55,984 bases of DNA from Thermoplasmata archaeon (lineage in GTDB: Archaea; Thermoplasmatota; Thermoplasmata; Thermoplasmatales; Thermoplasmataceae), in contig JAJZLU010000020.1 of the NCBI GenBank assembly GCA_021850545.1, positions 1 to 55,984 of the forward strand. The letters run 5' to 3'. The notes beneath the pieces are model-generated. The model had not been told where the DNA came from. It did no database searches and saw only the letters and a program-made list of their open reading frames with translations. This document shows positions 35,594-44,640 of this stretch, one piece after another. A program made the position numbers and the translations under genes. Numbering within the stretch: position 1 is the stretch's first letter; every line of letters begins with the position of its first letter.

Positions 35594-35796
35594 TCATGTA
35601 TATTGGGCTTCCAGTATATAAATGCCCGTGACATCCTCTCCTCCCTTTCATAAGGGGATTTTCCGCTCAATTTTTGTTAATGCGCAAGATTTCTCTCATC
35701 TCAGTGAAAGAAGTATCACGTTGATTTTCAACAATGGTTATAAGGGGATCATGACTTTTCCATTGAATCCGGACCGGAGAAATTACGGTGTAAATC

Positions 35797-37869
35797 ATGG
35801 TTGAGAAAGAATTCACGAACAGGCTAATTAATGAGAAAAGCCCTTACCTGCTTCAGCATGCGCACAATCCTGTGGACTGGTACCCCTGGTCAGAGGAAGC
35901 TTTCAGGAAAGCGAAGGAAGAGAACAAGCTTGTTTTCCTGAGTATAGGGTATTCCACCTGCCACTGGTGCCACGTGATGGAGAAGGAGAGCTTCGAAAAT
36001 GAATATGTGGCCCGTGAAATGAACGATGTGTTTGTGTGCATAAAGGTAGACAGGGAGGAAAGGCCCGATATAGACAGTGCTTACATGACTGTAAGCCAGA
36101 TGATGACTGGGACTGGGGGATGGCCACTTAACATTATAATGACGCCTGAGAAAGTGCCTGTTTTTGCCCTCACATATATTCCCAGGGAAAGCCGAAGAGG
36201 AATGGTCGGTATCATTGACCTTACAAGGCAGATCAAGGAACTGTGGACACAGGGAAGGGAGGAGGTTGAGAGAAGGGCAGAGGAGGTCCTGGGCAACCTG
36301 AAAAGGGTTACTCAGAGCAGAAAAGGTGCAGCAGTAAACCAATCAACTTTAGATTCAATGTTATCACAGCTTAAGCAGAGTTTTGACAAAGAGTATGGTG
36401 GATTTGGCCATGCACCCAAGTTTCCATCTCCGCATAACCTGATGTTCCTGCTCAGGGCATACAAGAACTCAGGAGATGGCGAACTACTTGATATGGTTAA
36501 AAAAACCCTAAACACAATGAGGATGGGGGGAGTATACGATCATCTCGGATACGGTTTCCACAGGTATTCCACCGATGCCGGGTGGTTCCTGCCCCACTTC
36601 GAGAAGATGCTTTATGACCAGGCTTTCCTGATGATGGCTTACACTGAGGCATTCCAGGTAACTGGCGAAAGGATATTCAGGGATGTTGTATATGAAGTCG
36701 CTTCGTTCATAGAGAGGGAAATGACCTCTCCGGATGGGCCATTTTACAGTGCAATTGACGCTGACAGCGAAAACGAGGAGGGAAAATTTTACACCTGGAG
36801 GGCCACTGAGATCATACAGCTCCTTGGCAGGGAAGATGCAGAAATCTTCATGTCGGTTTACAACTGTGACCTTTCCGGGAATTACATAGAGGAAGCAACC
36901 GGAAGGGGGACCGGGAAAAACATCCTATTCCTTAACCGCACCCTTGAAAGCGAAGCAGGCCGGCTCGGCCTTCAAGTTGAAGACTTGAAGCAACTGCTTG
37001 ACAGGAGCAGGGAGAAACTATTCCAGTACAGGGCAAAAAGAACCAGGCCGCACCTGGACGACAAAATTCTCACAGACATCAACGGCCTGATGATTGCAGC
37101 TCTTTCAAAGGCATACAGGGCCTTTGGAGAAGAAACCTTCCTTGCTTCAGCCCGGAAAGCTGCAGAATTCCTCATAACAAGGATGTACAAAGATGGCAGG
37201 CTGCTCCACAGGTACAGGGACGGAGAAAGTGCCATAAATGGATACCTGGATGATTATGCATTCCTTTCATTCGGGCTCATAGAGCTCTTTGAGAGCACAA
37301 TGGATGCAAGGTACATTGAGATCAGCAAAAAACTCTCTGAAACTGCAAACACGCTCTTCAGAGATGAGAAAGATGGCGGCTATTTCGGTTCACCTTCTGA
37401 TGGTGAAGTCCTTCCAGTCAGGATGAAGGAAGGGCATGATGGTGCAATCCCTTCAGGAAACTCCGTACAGATGCTGAACCTCCTAAGGCTTGGGACCATT
37501 CTTTCCGATCAGGCAATGAAGGAATCGGCGGACTCAATCGCGAATTCGTTTGCATCGGACATAGAGAGGGGAGCAATGTACCACTGCTTCATGGGGATTG
37601 GCATCCTGTATTCACTTTCAACAAATTATCTGGTGAAGATCGGAGAGAAACATCCACAATCATCGAAAGTGGCTAAATACATGTCAGAAAGTTTCCAGCC
37701 CTTTTCCGAGCCAGTATTATTGGGCGACAATAATGCTGGACTTCTTGCGCTCATGGGTGAGGCATCAGCATCCGGGGGTGCCCACAGCAAGATCCTGGTG
37801 TGCATAGAGAACAATTGCTTTCCGCCTGTTGAAAGCCTGGAAAAGTTGAAAGAGCTCATAAAAGGATGA
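35797..37869 (+). CDS. DUF255 thioredoxin-fold / glycosidase-like protein (YyaL/SPATA20 family)
   Basis: This 690-residue protein has an N-terminal thioredoxin-like domain (DUF255): [27 protein letters not shown] and [16 protein letters not shown], with a C-x2-C redox-like pair. A large alpha-alpha barrel domain like N-acylglucosamine 2-epimerases and glycosidases follows, seen in [20 protein letters not shown] and [18 protein letters not shown]. The family is widespread and its activity is unknown. Length is normal. ATG 35797 follows a 200-bp promoter region. Confidence 0.9.
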   Translation: MVEKEFTNRLINEKSPYLLQHAHNPVDWYPWSEEAFRKAKEENKLVFLSIGYSTCHWCHVMEKESFENEYVAREMNDVFVCIKVDREERPDIDSAYMTVSQMMTGTGGWPLNIIMTPEKVPVFALTYIPRESRRGMVGIIDLTRQIKELWTQGREEVERRAEEVLGNLKRVTQSRKGAAVNQSTLDSMLSQLKQSFDKEYGGFGHAPKFPSPHNLMFLLRAYKNSGDGELLDMVKKTLNTMRMGGVYDHLGYGFHRYSTDAGWFLPHFEKMLYDQAFLMMAYTEAFQVTGERIFRDVVYEVASFIEREMTSPDGPFYSAIDADSENEEGKFYTWRATEIIQLLGREDAEIFMSVYNCDLSGNYIEEATGRGTGKNILFLNRTLESEAGRLGLQVEDLKQLLDRSREKLFQYRAKRTRPHLDDKILTDINGLMIAALSKAYRAFGEETFLASARKAAEFLITRMYKDGRLLHRYRDGESAINGYLDDYAFLSFGLIELFESTMDARYIEISKKLSETANTLFRDEKDGGYFGSPSDGEVLPVRMKEGHDGAIPSGNSVQMLNLLRLGTILSDQAMKESADSIANSFASDIERGAMYHCFMGIGILYSLSTNYLVKIGEKHPQSSKVAKYMSESFQPFSEPVLLGDNNAGLLALMGEASASGGAHSKILVCIENNCFPPVESLEKLKELIKG

Positions 37870-37903
37870 GTTTTAAAAAATCAGATTATTTATTTAATAA
37901 AAA

Positions 37904-38398
37904 TTATATTTGTTGGTTTAAATTGAATGTTGTTATAGTTCCCTGGGTCTTCAAGTCAACCAGCCTGATCTGGCTTATATTCTGATTCTGGCCCACATGC
38001 GGTATCCCCGATATGAACGCAACAGTTGATACCCCGAAATACTGTGGCCCCTTTACAGTAATATTCCATAGCCCGCTCTCATTGAATGGCTTGCTGGACT
38101 GATCATTGGAGAGAACATTGTAATAGACGCTGTTGTTTGTTGTAGTAATTACCATCTGAACTTCAGATAGGCTGATGTTTCCACCATACTGGTTTACATA
38201 CAACTGGTATACCGGCGGGTTTGTTGCCACCTCGTTAACTTGAATTGACGCCTGGGGTGTAGAGGCCCCGAGGAATGTAGTGTAGCCACCAAGAATGGTA
38301 TATAGAGTTGCCGCAAGAACAACAGTTATGGCTACAAGCAGTATTGTTGCTATGATTGGGGAAACCGCCTTGTCATCATTGAGTATGACCTTTTTCAT
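37904..38398 (-). CDS. Archaeal type IV pilin-like protein
   Basis: Starting from ATG 38398 (MKKVILNDDKAVSPIIATILLVAIT), this is a 164-residue protein with the archaeal pilin N-terminal signature (DUF1628/Pilin_N): a short basic leader, then the DKAVSPIIATILLVAITVVLAATLY helix, cleaved before the helix by an EppA/PibD-type peptidase. The rest is a beta-rich, Asn/Ser/Thr-rich extracellular domain. It likely forms or caps a surface filament, or is a single-helix-anchored surface protein. No assembly ATPase or platform gene is nearby. GTG 38407 is an upstream alternative start. Confidence 0.82.
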   Translation of the reverse strand: MKKVILNDDKAVSPIIATILLVAITVVLAATLYTILGGYTTFLGASTPQASIQVNEVATNPPVYQLYVNQYGGNISLSEVQMVITTTNNSVYYNVLSNDQSSKPFNESGLWNITVKGPQYFGVSTVAFISGIPHVGQNQNISQIRLVDLKTQGTITTFNLNQQI

Positions 38399-38588
38399 CT
38401 GCACCACACTATAGAGTAAAATCTATACCTTAGCTCCATACTTAAAACTTATCACAGTAAATACGGAAAATTCGCATAATCACCTACACAATGAAAACAC
38501 TCCAGGACAATATAGAACACTGTTTTTGGCTTATGTACCAGGGTGTGCATGTGTCATTGCAGGAATTTATGCCGAATGCATCGAATGA

Positions 38589-39404
38589 TTAAGCATACTT
38601 TTGGCTAACCTGAATCAATCCCTTTTCGTTGACGAAACCGCTTAACAGGGGTCCTGGAACTGATTCAAAATACCTGTTTATGCAGTTCCCGCCCTCTATG
38701 CCAAGCTCCTCACACCCATGATCTGCGAATTGCGGATACTTGCCCATAGCCCACTCCGCCTCTTCCTTCATTCCAATGCCAATCGCATAATTGGATTTTG
38801 AAAAATACCGCATTACTGTGAAGAGTGGTAATGTACCAATTTTGTGGATGAGTGTCCCATCTCCCAGCAAGGAATCACATCCCACGAATGCAAAATCTGA
38901 CTTTCTGCAGGCAATGCCCATTGAAGCGTCGGTCACCAAGGTGGCTTCAATTCCGTTGTCCGTAAGTGACTTGTAGAATGCAACGCCTTCAAGTTTCGGC
39001 CTGCTTTCCAGAACATAAACCATTTGGACATTTTTGGAGTGTTTGATGATTGCATCTTCAACTTGCGAACTCCTGCTTATTGTAACCACACGTGCCTTAT
39101 CCTGGAATAGCATCCCAGCGTTTTCAAGCGCCTTTGCGGATTGTTTAGATATGCGTAAGCGGATTTCCTTTGCAGATTTGTCAATGTCTCCATCCTTGGA
39201 CAGGACTTCCAACAGTTCCAGGATCGTATTTCTTACAAGCCCCATGCCAGAGAAATGCGAGTAGAGGCTCTTCCCAAGTGCCTCAAGAACTTGTGGCCCT
39301 GAAACTGCATGATCCACGAAGAACCTGGAGACCTTTATGGCAAGCTCTGTGGAACCAGAGACATTATCGCTGGCAAGATCCTTCAAATCCGAGTCTATAC
39401 TCAT
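38589..39404 (-). CDS. eIF2B alpha-like / IF-2B family protein
   Basis: From ATG 39404 (MSIDSDLKDL, GGAAGGG upstream) this is a 271-residue member of the IF-2B family, which includes eIF2B alpha/beta/delta, methylthioribose-1-phosphate isomerase and ribose-1,5-bisphosphate isomerase. VYVLESRPKLEGVAFYKSL and VGCDSLLGDGTLIHKIGTLPL are diagnostic. The family Asp (VGCDS) is present, but the isomerase cysteine segment is replaced by VVTISRSSQVEDAI. This argues against the ribose-1,5-bisphosphate isomerase reaction. The role is uncertain; it lies downstream of the amidohydrolase on the same strand. Confidence 0.75.
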   Translation of the reverse strand: MSIDSDLKDLASDNVSGSTELAIKVSRFFVDHAVSGPQVLEALGKSLYSHFSGMGLVRNTILELLEVLSKDGDIDKSAKEIRLRISKQSAKALENAGMLFQDKARVVTISRSSQVEDAIIKHSKNVQMVYVLESRPKLEGVAFYKSLTDNGIEATLVTDASMGIACRKSDFAFVGCDSLLGDGTLIHKIGTLPLFTVMRYFSKSNYAIGIGMKEEAEWAMGKYPQFADHGCEELGIEGGNCINRYFESVPGPLLSGFVNEKGLIQVSQKYA

Positions 39405-39462
39405 CTTCGAACCCTTCCCTAAACAGCCACCCATCTAAAAATGGCCATATATTATGGTCCAT

Positions 39463-40587
39463 TCAGGGATTTATGAGTTCCCCCTCCGCAACTATGAGGC
39501 GAGGCTGGGAATCAAGTTCGAATGGATCCTTGTTCCAGACTGTGAATGAAGCCAGCTTTCCCTCCCTGATGGTTCCAAGGTTCTCTAGCCCAAGAATTTC
39601 TGCTGGTTCTCTTGTGAGCTTGGCTATTGCCTCCTCCCTTGGCATCCCAAACTTAAGGAAGTGCCTCATGGTGAGGAAAAGGTTTCGCTGCAAAATTACA
39701 GGATGGTCAGACATCATGCAGAACTTTACGCCAGAATCCATGATCAGCTTGCAGTTCCTCCAGCTCTCATGCTTCAGTTCGACCTTGTAAGGGTGAGAAT
39801 CCAGCGGCCCATATATGAGGGGGATATTCCTAGCCCTCATTTCTTTAAGAACCTCTGGCCGGTAGAAATCCATTCCGTGGTTTATTATGGCCTTGAAGCC
39901 GAATTCATCCATCATGCTCATTAGGACATAAGCATCGTCTTCCCTGTGAAGGTGGGTCATAAGCCTGTCTTCACCCTTGAGTATGCGCATGAAAACCTCA
40001 TCAAGGGGCTCTACCTCATCCTGCACCTTCTTTCCTGATTCGATGAGCGCAAGGAGTTTCTTTGCCTTGATGAACCTTTCCCTGAGCAATGCTATTGCAC
40101 CCATCCTTGTTGAAGGCCTCTTGCCCTCCCAGTCTTTTGTGCTCCTGGGATTATAACCAAGTGCCGTTTTGATGCCAATGTCCCTTACGTAGGCATCTTT
40201 AATGTTGGAGGCAAATGTCCTGATGAGCACAGCTTTCCCTCCAATGGGGTTTCCGCTGCCAGGCAGGACCACAGAATAGAGGACATTTCCCTCCACAGAT
40301 TCCCTGAATGCAGAATCATCCATGTAAACACTGTGAAGGGCATTTACAAGTGGATAAATTGGGTCCATGTGCTCATTTGCCTCATCTTCTCCTGATGGTT
40401 CCCCTGCCCTGGCCATCCCAATATGTGCATGGGCATCGATGAAAGCAGGAGTTACTACTCCTTCAGCAACAACTTCGCCTGCCGGCTTTTCCGTGGTGAC
40501 TTTGACTATATCCTTTTCAAAACCTATATAGACATCTTTCCGCAGCTTCCCGTCATTGTACAGGGTCGTGGCCTTTACAAATTTCAT
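39463..40587 (-). CDS. Metal-dependent amidohydrolase
   Basis: This 374-residue protein of the imidazolonepropionase/dihydroorotase-like superfamily has the metal-binding HxH in VTPAFIDAHAHIGMA (about residue 52), a further histidine in LMTHLHREDDAY, IINHGMDF, and the catalytic aspartate in FCMMSDHPVILQRNL. GTIREGKLASFTVWNKDPFE is the C-terminal beta-sandwich typical of the group. The substrate is unknown. It is the middle gene of a minus-strand run: epimerase, amidohydrolase, IF-2B-like. Confidence 0.88.
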   Translation of the reverse strand: MKFVKATTLYNDGKLRKDVYIGFEKDIVKVTTEKPAGEVVAEGVVTPAFIDAHAHIGMARAGEPSGEDEANEHMDPIYPLVNALHSVYMDDSAFRESVEGNVLYSVVLPGSGNPIGGKAVLIRTFASNIKDAYVRDIGIKTALGYNPRSTKDWEGKRPSTRMGAIALLRERFIKAKKLLALIESGKKVQDEVEPLDEVFMRILKGEDRLMTHLHREDDAYVLMSMMDEFGFKAIINHGMDFYRPEVLKEMRARNIPLIYGPLDSHPYKVELKHESWRNCKLIMDSGVKFCMMSDHPVILQRNLFLTMRHFLKFGMPREEAIAKLTREPAEILGLENLGTIREGKLASFTVWNKDPFELDSQPRLIVAEGELINP

Positions 40588-40627
40588 AACACATGATGAA
40601 TTTCAATGTATTTTCAATTTATGCAAA

Positions 40628-41440
40628 TCAGAACAATCTGAACTTTGCTGAACAGTGGAATTTGTCCCCAGGAGGTATAGAGACAAGCCCAATGCCATTA
40701 TTGAATGCGTCCGGAGCAGCGCTCATTGGCTCCGCTGCTACTGAGGTTCCGCCTGAGTATTTTCCGTTGTAAATTACCAGGTATGGCATGTTTGCCGTCT
40801 GAACCTCAATCTTTCCTTTCCCAGTGTTGAGGATCGGCGTGCTGTTCGTAAGATAGGTGTTGTCAAAAGCAATCCCGCACTTTGAATTCAGGGAAGTTGG
40901 GTTTACTGGTGTCATGCTGCCGTCTGGAAAATATTCTGATTCGTAATTCAATCTCAAAAGGTTCTGCATGGATTCAATAGACCAGCGTTCCTCGAATCTG
41001 AAGTATGGGTGCATGCCTGCCATGAAGGGCGCAGGCTTTCTTCCGTTGTTTTCAGCTTCGATTGAAGTTGTGAAACTGGCTTTTTCCAATAGAAAAGTAA
41101 TGCTGATAAGGAGTTCTGCTGGGTACTCCGGAGTGGATAATTTAACTGAGCATTTTCCAATATTTTCCCTCTCTTTCTCTAGTTTCCACTGGAGGTTTCT
41201 TGTAAGGCCATGAATGCTGTGTTCTCCATTGTTCTTAGGCAAGCTGTATTCCGTTCCTTCCCAGACATACCTTGCATGGCGGACACGATTGGCAAATGGC
41301 AGGAGCATGGCCATTCCACCATGGGTCTGCTCCCCGTCTTCGCTTAACTTAAGAATATCCTGCCCACCCATGGACAATGACTTGACATATGCGCCTTTTT
41401 CAAGAATTTCCGCTGAACTATCGCCATTTGTAAGTATCAT
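40628..41440 (-). CDS. Aldose 1-epimerase family protein
   Basis: This 270-residue galactose mutarotase-like beta-supersandwich protein interconverts alpha and beta anomers of a sugar, or sugar phosphate. Recognisable parts are GGMAMLLPFANRVRHARYVWEG (substrate arginine region), NGEHSIHGLTRNLQW (first catalytic His), and PFMAGMHPYFRF (second His). The YSGGTSVAAEPMSAAPDAFNNG motif carries the catalytic Glu. It is 40 bp upstream of the amidohydrolase. The sugar is unknown. Confidence 0.88.
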   Translation of the reverse strand: MILTNGDSSAEILEKGAYVKSLSMGGQDILKLSEDGEQTHGGMAMLLPFANRVRHARYVWEGTEYSLPKNNGEHSIHGLTRNLQWKLEKERENIGKCSVKLSTPEYPAELLISITFLLEKASFTTSIEAENNGRKPAPFMAGMHPYFRFEERWSIESMQNLLRLNYESEYFPDGSMTPVNPTSLNSKCGIAFDNTYLTNSTPILNTGKGKIEVQTANMPYLVIYNGKYSGGTSVAAEPMSAAPDAFNNGIGLVSIPPGDKFHCSAKFRLF

Positions 41441-41592
41441 GATGCCTCACTTTCCTGTTTAATAAGAATTGAACTCTCTTAACTTTTATCCGCAATAAAT
41501 GGATCTAGTGCCAGGCGATTATGAATGAGGATGATTTTCACATCTGATGGCAAAATCGCTAAACTTAACTCCCATCTCATTCTACAGGAACA

Positions 41593-42327
41593 TTGAAGGA
41601 AATTCAGGTCTTGGATGATGTTTTCATTTCAGAGCTCCATTGCATATATCTGAGGGATATCTCAACGGCTGTCGTCTCTGACCTGCACCTTGGCTTTGAG
41701 GAGGAGATGAACCTGCACGGTCTCTTTCTGCCTAAGCTTCAAAGGGACCATGTAGAGGGCATGGTAGACAGGATCATAGAAACGTACAACCCGGAACGGC
41801 TCATAATAAACGGGGACTTCAAACATGAATTCTCGAAGAACCTGCCCCAGGAGTGGGATGACATAATGCATTTCATCAACAGGTTCAACGACCAGCTAAA
41901 GCTGCACTTCATACGCGGCAACCATGACAATTACCTTATCACTATCCTGAAGAGAAAGAACATAGAGATCACTGAAACCTTTGAAAATGAAAGGTATTAC
42001 ATTTACCACGGAGACAGAGACCAAGGCCTGAAAAAGATCACAATATTAGGGCATGAACATCCTTCCCTTGTCCTCAGGGACAGGGTAGGAGGCATGTTCA
42101 AAATCCCCGCATTTGTCTTCAACGAGGAATCCAAGATACTCATCACCCCGGCAATGAGCTTCTTCTCATCTGGAACAGATGTTGCACAGAGCCTGCTGAG
42201 TGAAGAGCACTTCACCCCCGTGTTAAGGCATACAGATTCAAGCAGGTTCAGAGTCTACGGAGTAACGGAAGAATTTGGGCTGGTTGATTTTGGCTATCTT
42301 CGGGATTTGCAGGCAAGCAGGCCATAG
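41593..42327 (+). CDS. Calcineurin-like metallophosphoesterase
   Basis: This 244-residue phosphoesterase has the two-metal site motifs: VVSDLHLGFEEEM (D-x-H), LIINGDFKHEF (GD), FIRGNHDNYL (GNHD), YIYHGDRD and ILGHEHPSLVL (GHxH). It resembles the archaeal YfcE/MJ0037-like ICC group. The only suitable start is TTG 41593, with AGGAAC close before it. It may act on nucleic acids or nucleotides; not decidable from sequence. Confidence 0.88.
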   Translation: MKEIQVLDDVFISELHCIYLRDISTAVVSDLHLGFEEEMNLHGLFLPKLQRDHVEGMVDRIIETYNPERLIINGDFKHEFSKNLPQEWDDIMHFINRFNDQLKLHFIRGNHDNYLITILKRKNIEITETFENERYYIYHGDRDQGLKKITILGHEHPSLVLRDRVGGMFKIPAFVFNEESKILITPAMSFFSSGTDVAQSLLSEEHFTPVLRHTDSSRFRVYGVTEEFGLVDFGYLRDLQASRP

Positions 42328-42438
42328 AAAATCAGAATGTTATAGTCCATTATGGGCGTATAATATTGAAATGTAAATTGCTTAAAGAGCGCCTGCATCA
42401 CCTAATAGTTTTAATAAAACTGTGCAATAAACGGTAAA

Positions 42439-42511
42439 GCCCTGGTAGTGTAGCGGCCTATCATACGAGCCTGTCGAGCTCGTGACTCGGGTTCAAATCC
42501 CGGCCAGGGCG
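42439..42511 (+). tRNA. tRNA-Asp (anticodon GTC)
   Basis: The acceptor stem GCCCTGG pairs with CCAGGGC, with discriminator G at 42511 as expected for Asp. The anticodon stem CGAGC/GCTCG closes the loop CTGTCGA, giving anticodon GTC. The T arm is CGGGT-TCAAATC-CCGG-like. No intron and no encoded CCA. Confidence 0.93.
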
Positions 42512-42579
42512 TTTTGAACTTTTTTTAGCACCATATGTGTTTCACTACTATTATCCACCCAGTAGTCTCCAATTAACTG

Positions 42580-43554
42580 CTACTTCTTTATTGCATCTTC
42601 AAGACTAAAGGCAGTTTCAATGTAATTGACATGGTCACTTCTTACGGGCTTTCCCCAATACTCAGTCAGGCCTTTCAGGAAAGGAATTTGAAGTTCCCTT
42701 TCAACAATGTAGTAAGACACTTGCCTTTCCTCGGCCAATTCAATGTGGAGGAAAATCGGACCCGAGTACCTCCTTATGACTTCTCTAGAGAAATCCATGA
42801 AGAACCTTGACTTTACGTTGAACTCCACGATGTTATCCTCCTTGCTGACAACCTGGCCCTTTGAGTTCCCCTTCAGCTCGGACCCCCCAGTTTTGAAGAT
42901 TAAGGCTTCTTTCTGGCCTTCTGAGAATTCCTTGGGAACATATGTGCCAACATTCTGAAGGACTCCGTCATTCTGCCCTTTAATCTGTTCCGGGTCAAAT
43001 TCCCAAACGGTCTTCACTAAAAGGAAATTGCCGAGGGAGTTACCATTGCTGGCATACATTTGCAGGAGACATGGAAGAACTGAGTTTTGAGGGCCGGAAT
43101 AAATCAGCTTCTTTGAAAATAGATGGTCCCTTATAAGAAAATCAGTGATTGTATGGTTTACTTCTTTGGCAACCGATCTATTGTATTCTACACTCACGTA
43201 AACGTCTCCGCTTGAGTGGTAGACATTTGGGTCTATTCTGCAACCTGGAATCGCATTTAGGCGTTCATAGAAAGGCTTGACAAATTCTGGAAACTCCATT
43301 TCTAGTATTGTATTGTGCACCTCAGAATGCTCACCGCCACCCCAGGTCATAAGAAAATTGCTCATGCTCTCCTTTTCTGCTTCAGTTGGTTCAAATCCAA
43401 GGTTCATGTACGCCCTAAGTCCTTTGCCATCCCGGAATATGAACATGAATCCGTCCCTTATCACTGAGTTTCCTTCGGACAGGCCAAGATCCTTTGGCAT
43501 TAGATTTTCTATTTTTATAATTGTGCAGCTTTCCAGGGTCTCATTACTGAACAT
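42580..43554 (-). CDS. Unrecognised protein, second gene of a two-gene operon
   Basis: This 324-residue protein has no domain that I recognise. It is soluble, with no signal peptide or membrane helix, and is mixed alpha/beta with regularly spaced hydrophobic strands (GFMFIFRDGKGLRAYMNLGF, DVYVSVEYNRSVAK, GPIFLHIELAEERQVSYYIV). The first and last thirds both end with strand-rich segments, so an internal duplication is possible. It starts 1 nt after the stop of the 128-residue gene (43556), so translation of the pair is probably coupled and the products may interact. It lies between tRNA-Asp and an AbrB gene near the mobile element. Confidence 0.75.
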   Translation of the reverse strand: MFSNETLESCTIIKIENLMPKDLGLSEGNSVIRDGFMFIFRDGKGLRAYMNLGFEPTEAEKESMSNFLMTWGGGEHSEVHNTILEMEFPEFVKPFYERLNAIPGCRIDPNVYHSSGDVYVSVEYNRSVAKEVNHTITDFLIRDHLFSKKLIYSGPQNSVLPCLLQMYASNGNSLGNFLLVKTVWEFDPEQIKGQNDGVLQNVGTYVPKEFSEGQKEALIFKTGGSELKGNSKGQVVSKEDNIVEFNVKSRFFMDFSREVIRRYSGPIFLHIELAEERQVSYYIVERELQIPFLKGLTEYWGKPVRSDHVNYIETAFSLEDAIKK

Positions 43555-43555
43555 T

Positions 43556-43942
43556 TTAGTTTACCCCATCAATTTTGAATTCTTTTTTCGCTTCCAAAAG
43601 CTTATCGCAGAAACCAACTCCAAAGAGATATTCAAGCCTCTTTTCCCCTAAATTGCACATGAACCACACGAGAGACGGGTAAAGCAGCCCGTAGGGGTGA
43701 CTCTTTTGACGAGCTAGTGATTCATCCATAAGGTATTCATGGACAGAGAAGTCTATTTCATCTGCCACAAGATTCGTATTTTGCACTACACTAAGAAACC
43801 ACATGGAGGAATTTTTCAGGAGTTCTTCAGGTGATAATTCGAAATATTTTGGCCCAGCTTTGACCTCATAGTATTGGGTCTTTACCTTTCTTAACTGCTC
43901 TTCCAGCGAACGCATAAAAATTTTGGGGTGAATTTGACCCAT
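43556..43942 (-). CDS. Unrecognised protein, first gene of a two-gene operon
   Basis: This 128-residue protein is mostly helical and soluble; I do not recognise a family. Features seen are a basic N-terminal helix (MRSLEEQLRKVKTQYYEVK), an aromatic-rich centre (PYGLLYPSLVWFMCNLGEKRLEYLFG) and a charged end. A TATA-like TTTATATT lies about 25-32 nt before its ATG, so this is the promoter-proximal, leaderless gene of the pair. The neighbour starts within 2 nt. Confidence 0.75.
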   Translation of the reverse strand: MGQIHPKIFMRSLEEQLRKVKTQYYEVKAGPKYFELSPEELLKNSSMWFLSVVQNTNLVADEIDFSVHEYLMDESLARQKSHPYGLLYPSLVWFMCNLGEKRLEYLFGVGFCDKLLEAKKEFKIDGVN

Positions 43943-44316
43943 TTTAAGATTTAAAGGATTAAATTAATATAAATTTAACTGATAATCACTATTATTTCAA
44001 ATGCGATCCAGTTGATGCTTCATATTTCAGTTGTATGCTATGAGGGACACTGAAGATAAACTTGCCAATGACAAACGCTTTATAAGCTGTTTCAAGTAAT
44101 TCAATGTGAGTACAATGCTGTTTCACTTTGAAGATAGTTGAAACAATTGGCATTCTTTTAGTAATAAAACAGAATTTTCAAATTGTAAAATGCCCATAAT
44201 GCCACAGCATAAACGATTTTCCCAATATGTACAAACGGGATTATAGGAACTATATAAATAGAGATGCCTTACATTTTAGAGTCTACTTAATTATAATCAC
44301 TAAAATTTACTATAAA
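43943..44316. other. AT-rich divergent promoter region
   Basis: These 374 bp contain no convincing gene. They hold a TATA-like box at about 43967-43974 for the minus-strand pair and, for the AbrB gene, TATA-like elements at about 44250 (CTATATAAATAG) and about 44286-44294 (AATTATAAT, 25-30 nt before ATG 44317). The middle (about 44000-44220) shows no repeat or open frame that I can support. Confidence 0.5.
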
Positions 44317-44502
44317 ATGGCACAGGAAAATGGCCGAAAGATACTAGACGTAACACATATTTCATCAAGGGGCTCATCTTACAGGATAACCCTGCCGAAG
44401 AAAGTGGCAGCACAGCTAAGCCTCTCAGATGATGATGACATCATCATCTTTTACCAGGAAGAAGAAGGAAAGATCTCCTTGGAAAAACTAAAGCATCAGT
44501 GA
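44317..44502 (+). CDS. AbrB/SpoVT-type DNA-binding protein
   Basis: The frame is open from 44227, but the ATG at 44317 (MAQENGRKILDV) follows a TATA-like box by about 25 nt and starts just before the domain, so I use 61 residues. The swapped-hairpin AbrB fold is visible in VTHISSRGSSYRITLPKKVAAQLSLSDDDDIIIFY. Such proteins bind DNA as dimers and act as transition-state or antitoxin-type regulators. No toxin gene lies beside it. The solo TnpB element begins 21 bp after its stop. Confidence 0.8.
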   Translation: MAQENGRKILDVTHISSRGSSYRITLPKKVAAQLSLSDDDDIIIFYQEEEGKISLEKLKHQ

Positions 44503-44523
44503 TTTAACCAATATTTCTGTAAA

Positions 44524-44640
44524 GTGAAATCCTCCCACGACTAAACCCGTGGGCTTCCTGCTTCGACCAGTGCGCTTGCCCTGATTCCCTCTCTTGCGAG
44601 AAGTTCCAGAGCAGTGGTGCGTCTGTCCACAGGCGTTAAT
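44524..44640 (-). ncRNA. Predicted omega RNA scaffold of TnpB (approximate)
   Basis: In the IS605 group the tnpB 3' end and right end make an RNA that guides TnpB. The hairpin at 44534-44553, with the tnpB stop in its loop, should be its last stem. The scaffold should end at about 44524, and the following minus-strand bases (about 44523 down to 44508) would be the guide. The 5' limit (about 44640 or further) is a guess from typical RNA lengths. Inferred from position and family knowledge. Confidence 0.45.

Noticed and set aside
38589-39404. Ribose-1,5-bisphosphate isomerase of the AMP pathway
   Set aside because: The key cysteine motif is missing, and no RuBisCO or AMP phosphorylase gene is nearby.
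44317-44502. AbrB antitoxin of a toxin-antitoxin pair
   Set aside because: No toxin-like (VapC, MazF) frame is adjacent; downstream is the TnpB element.
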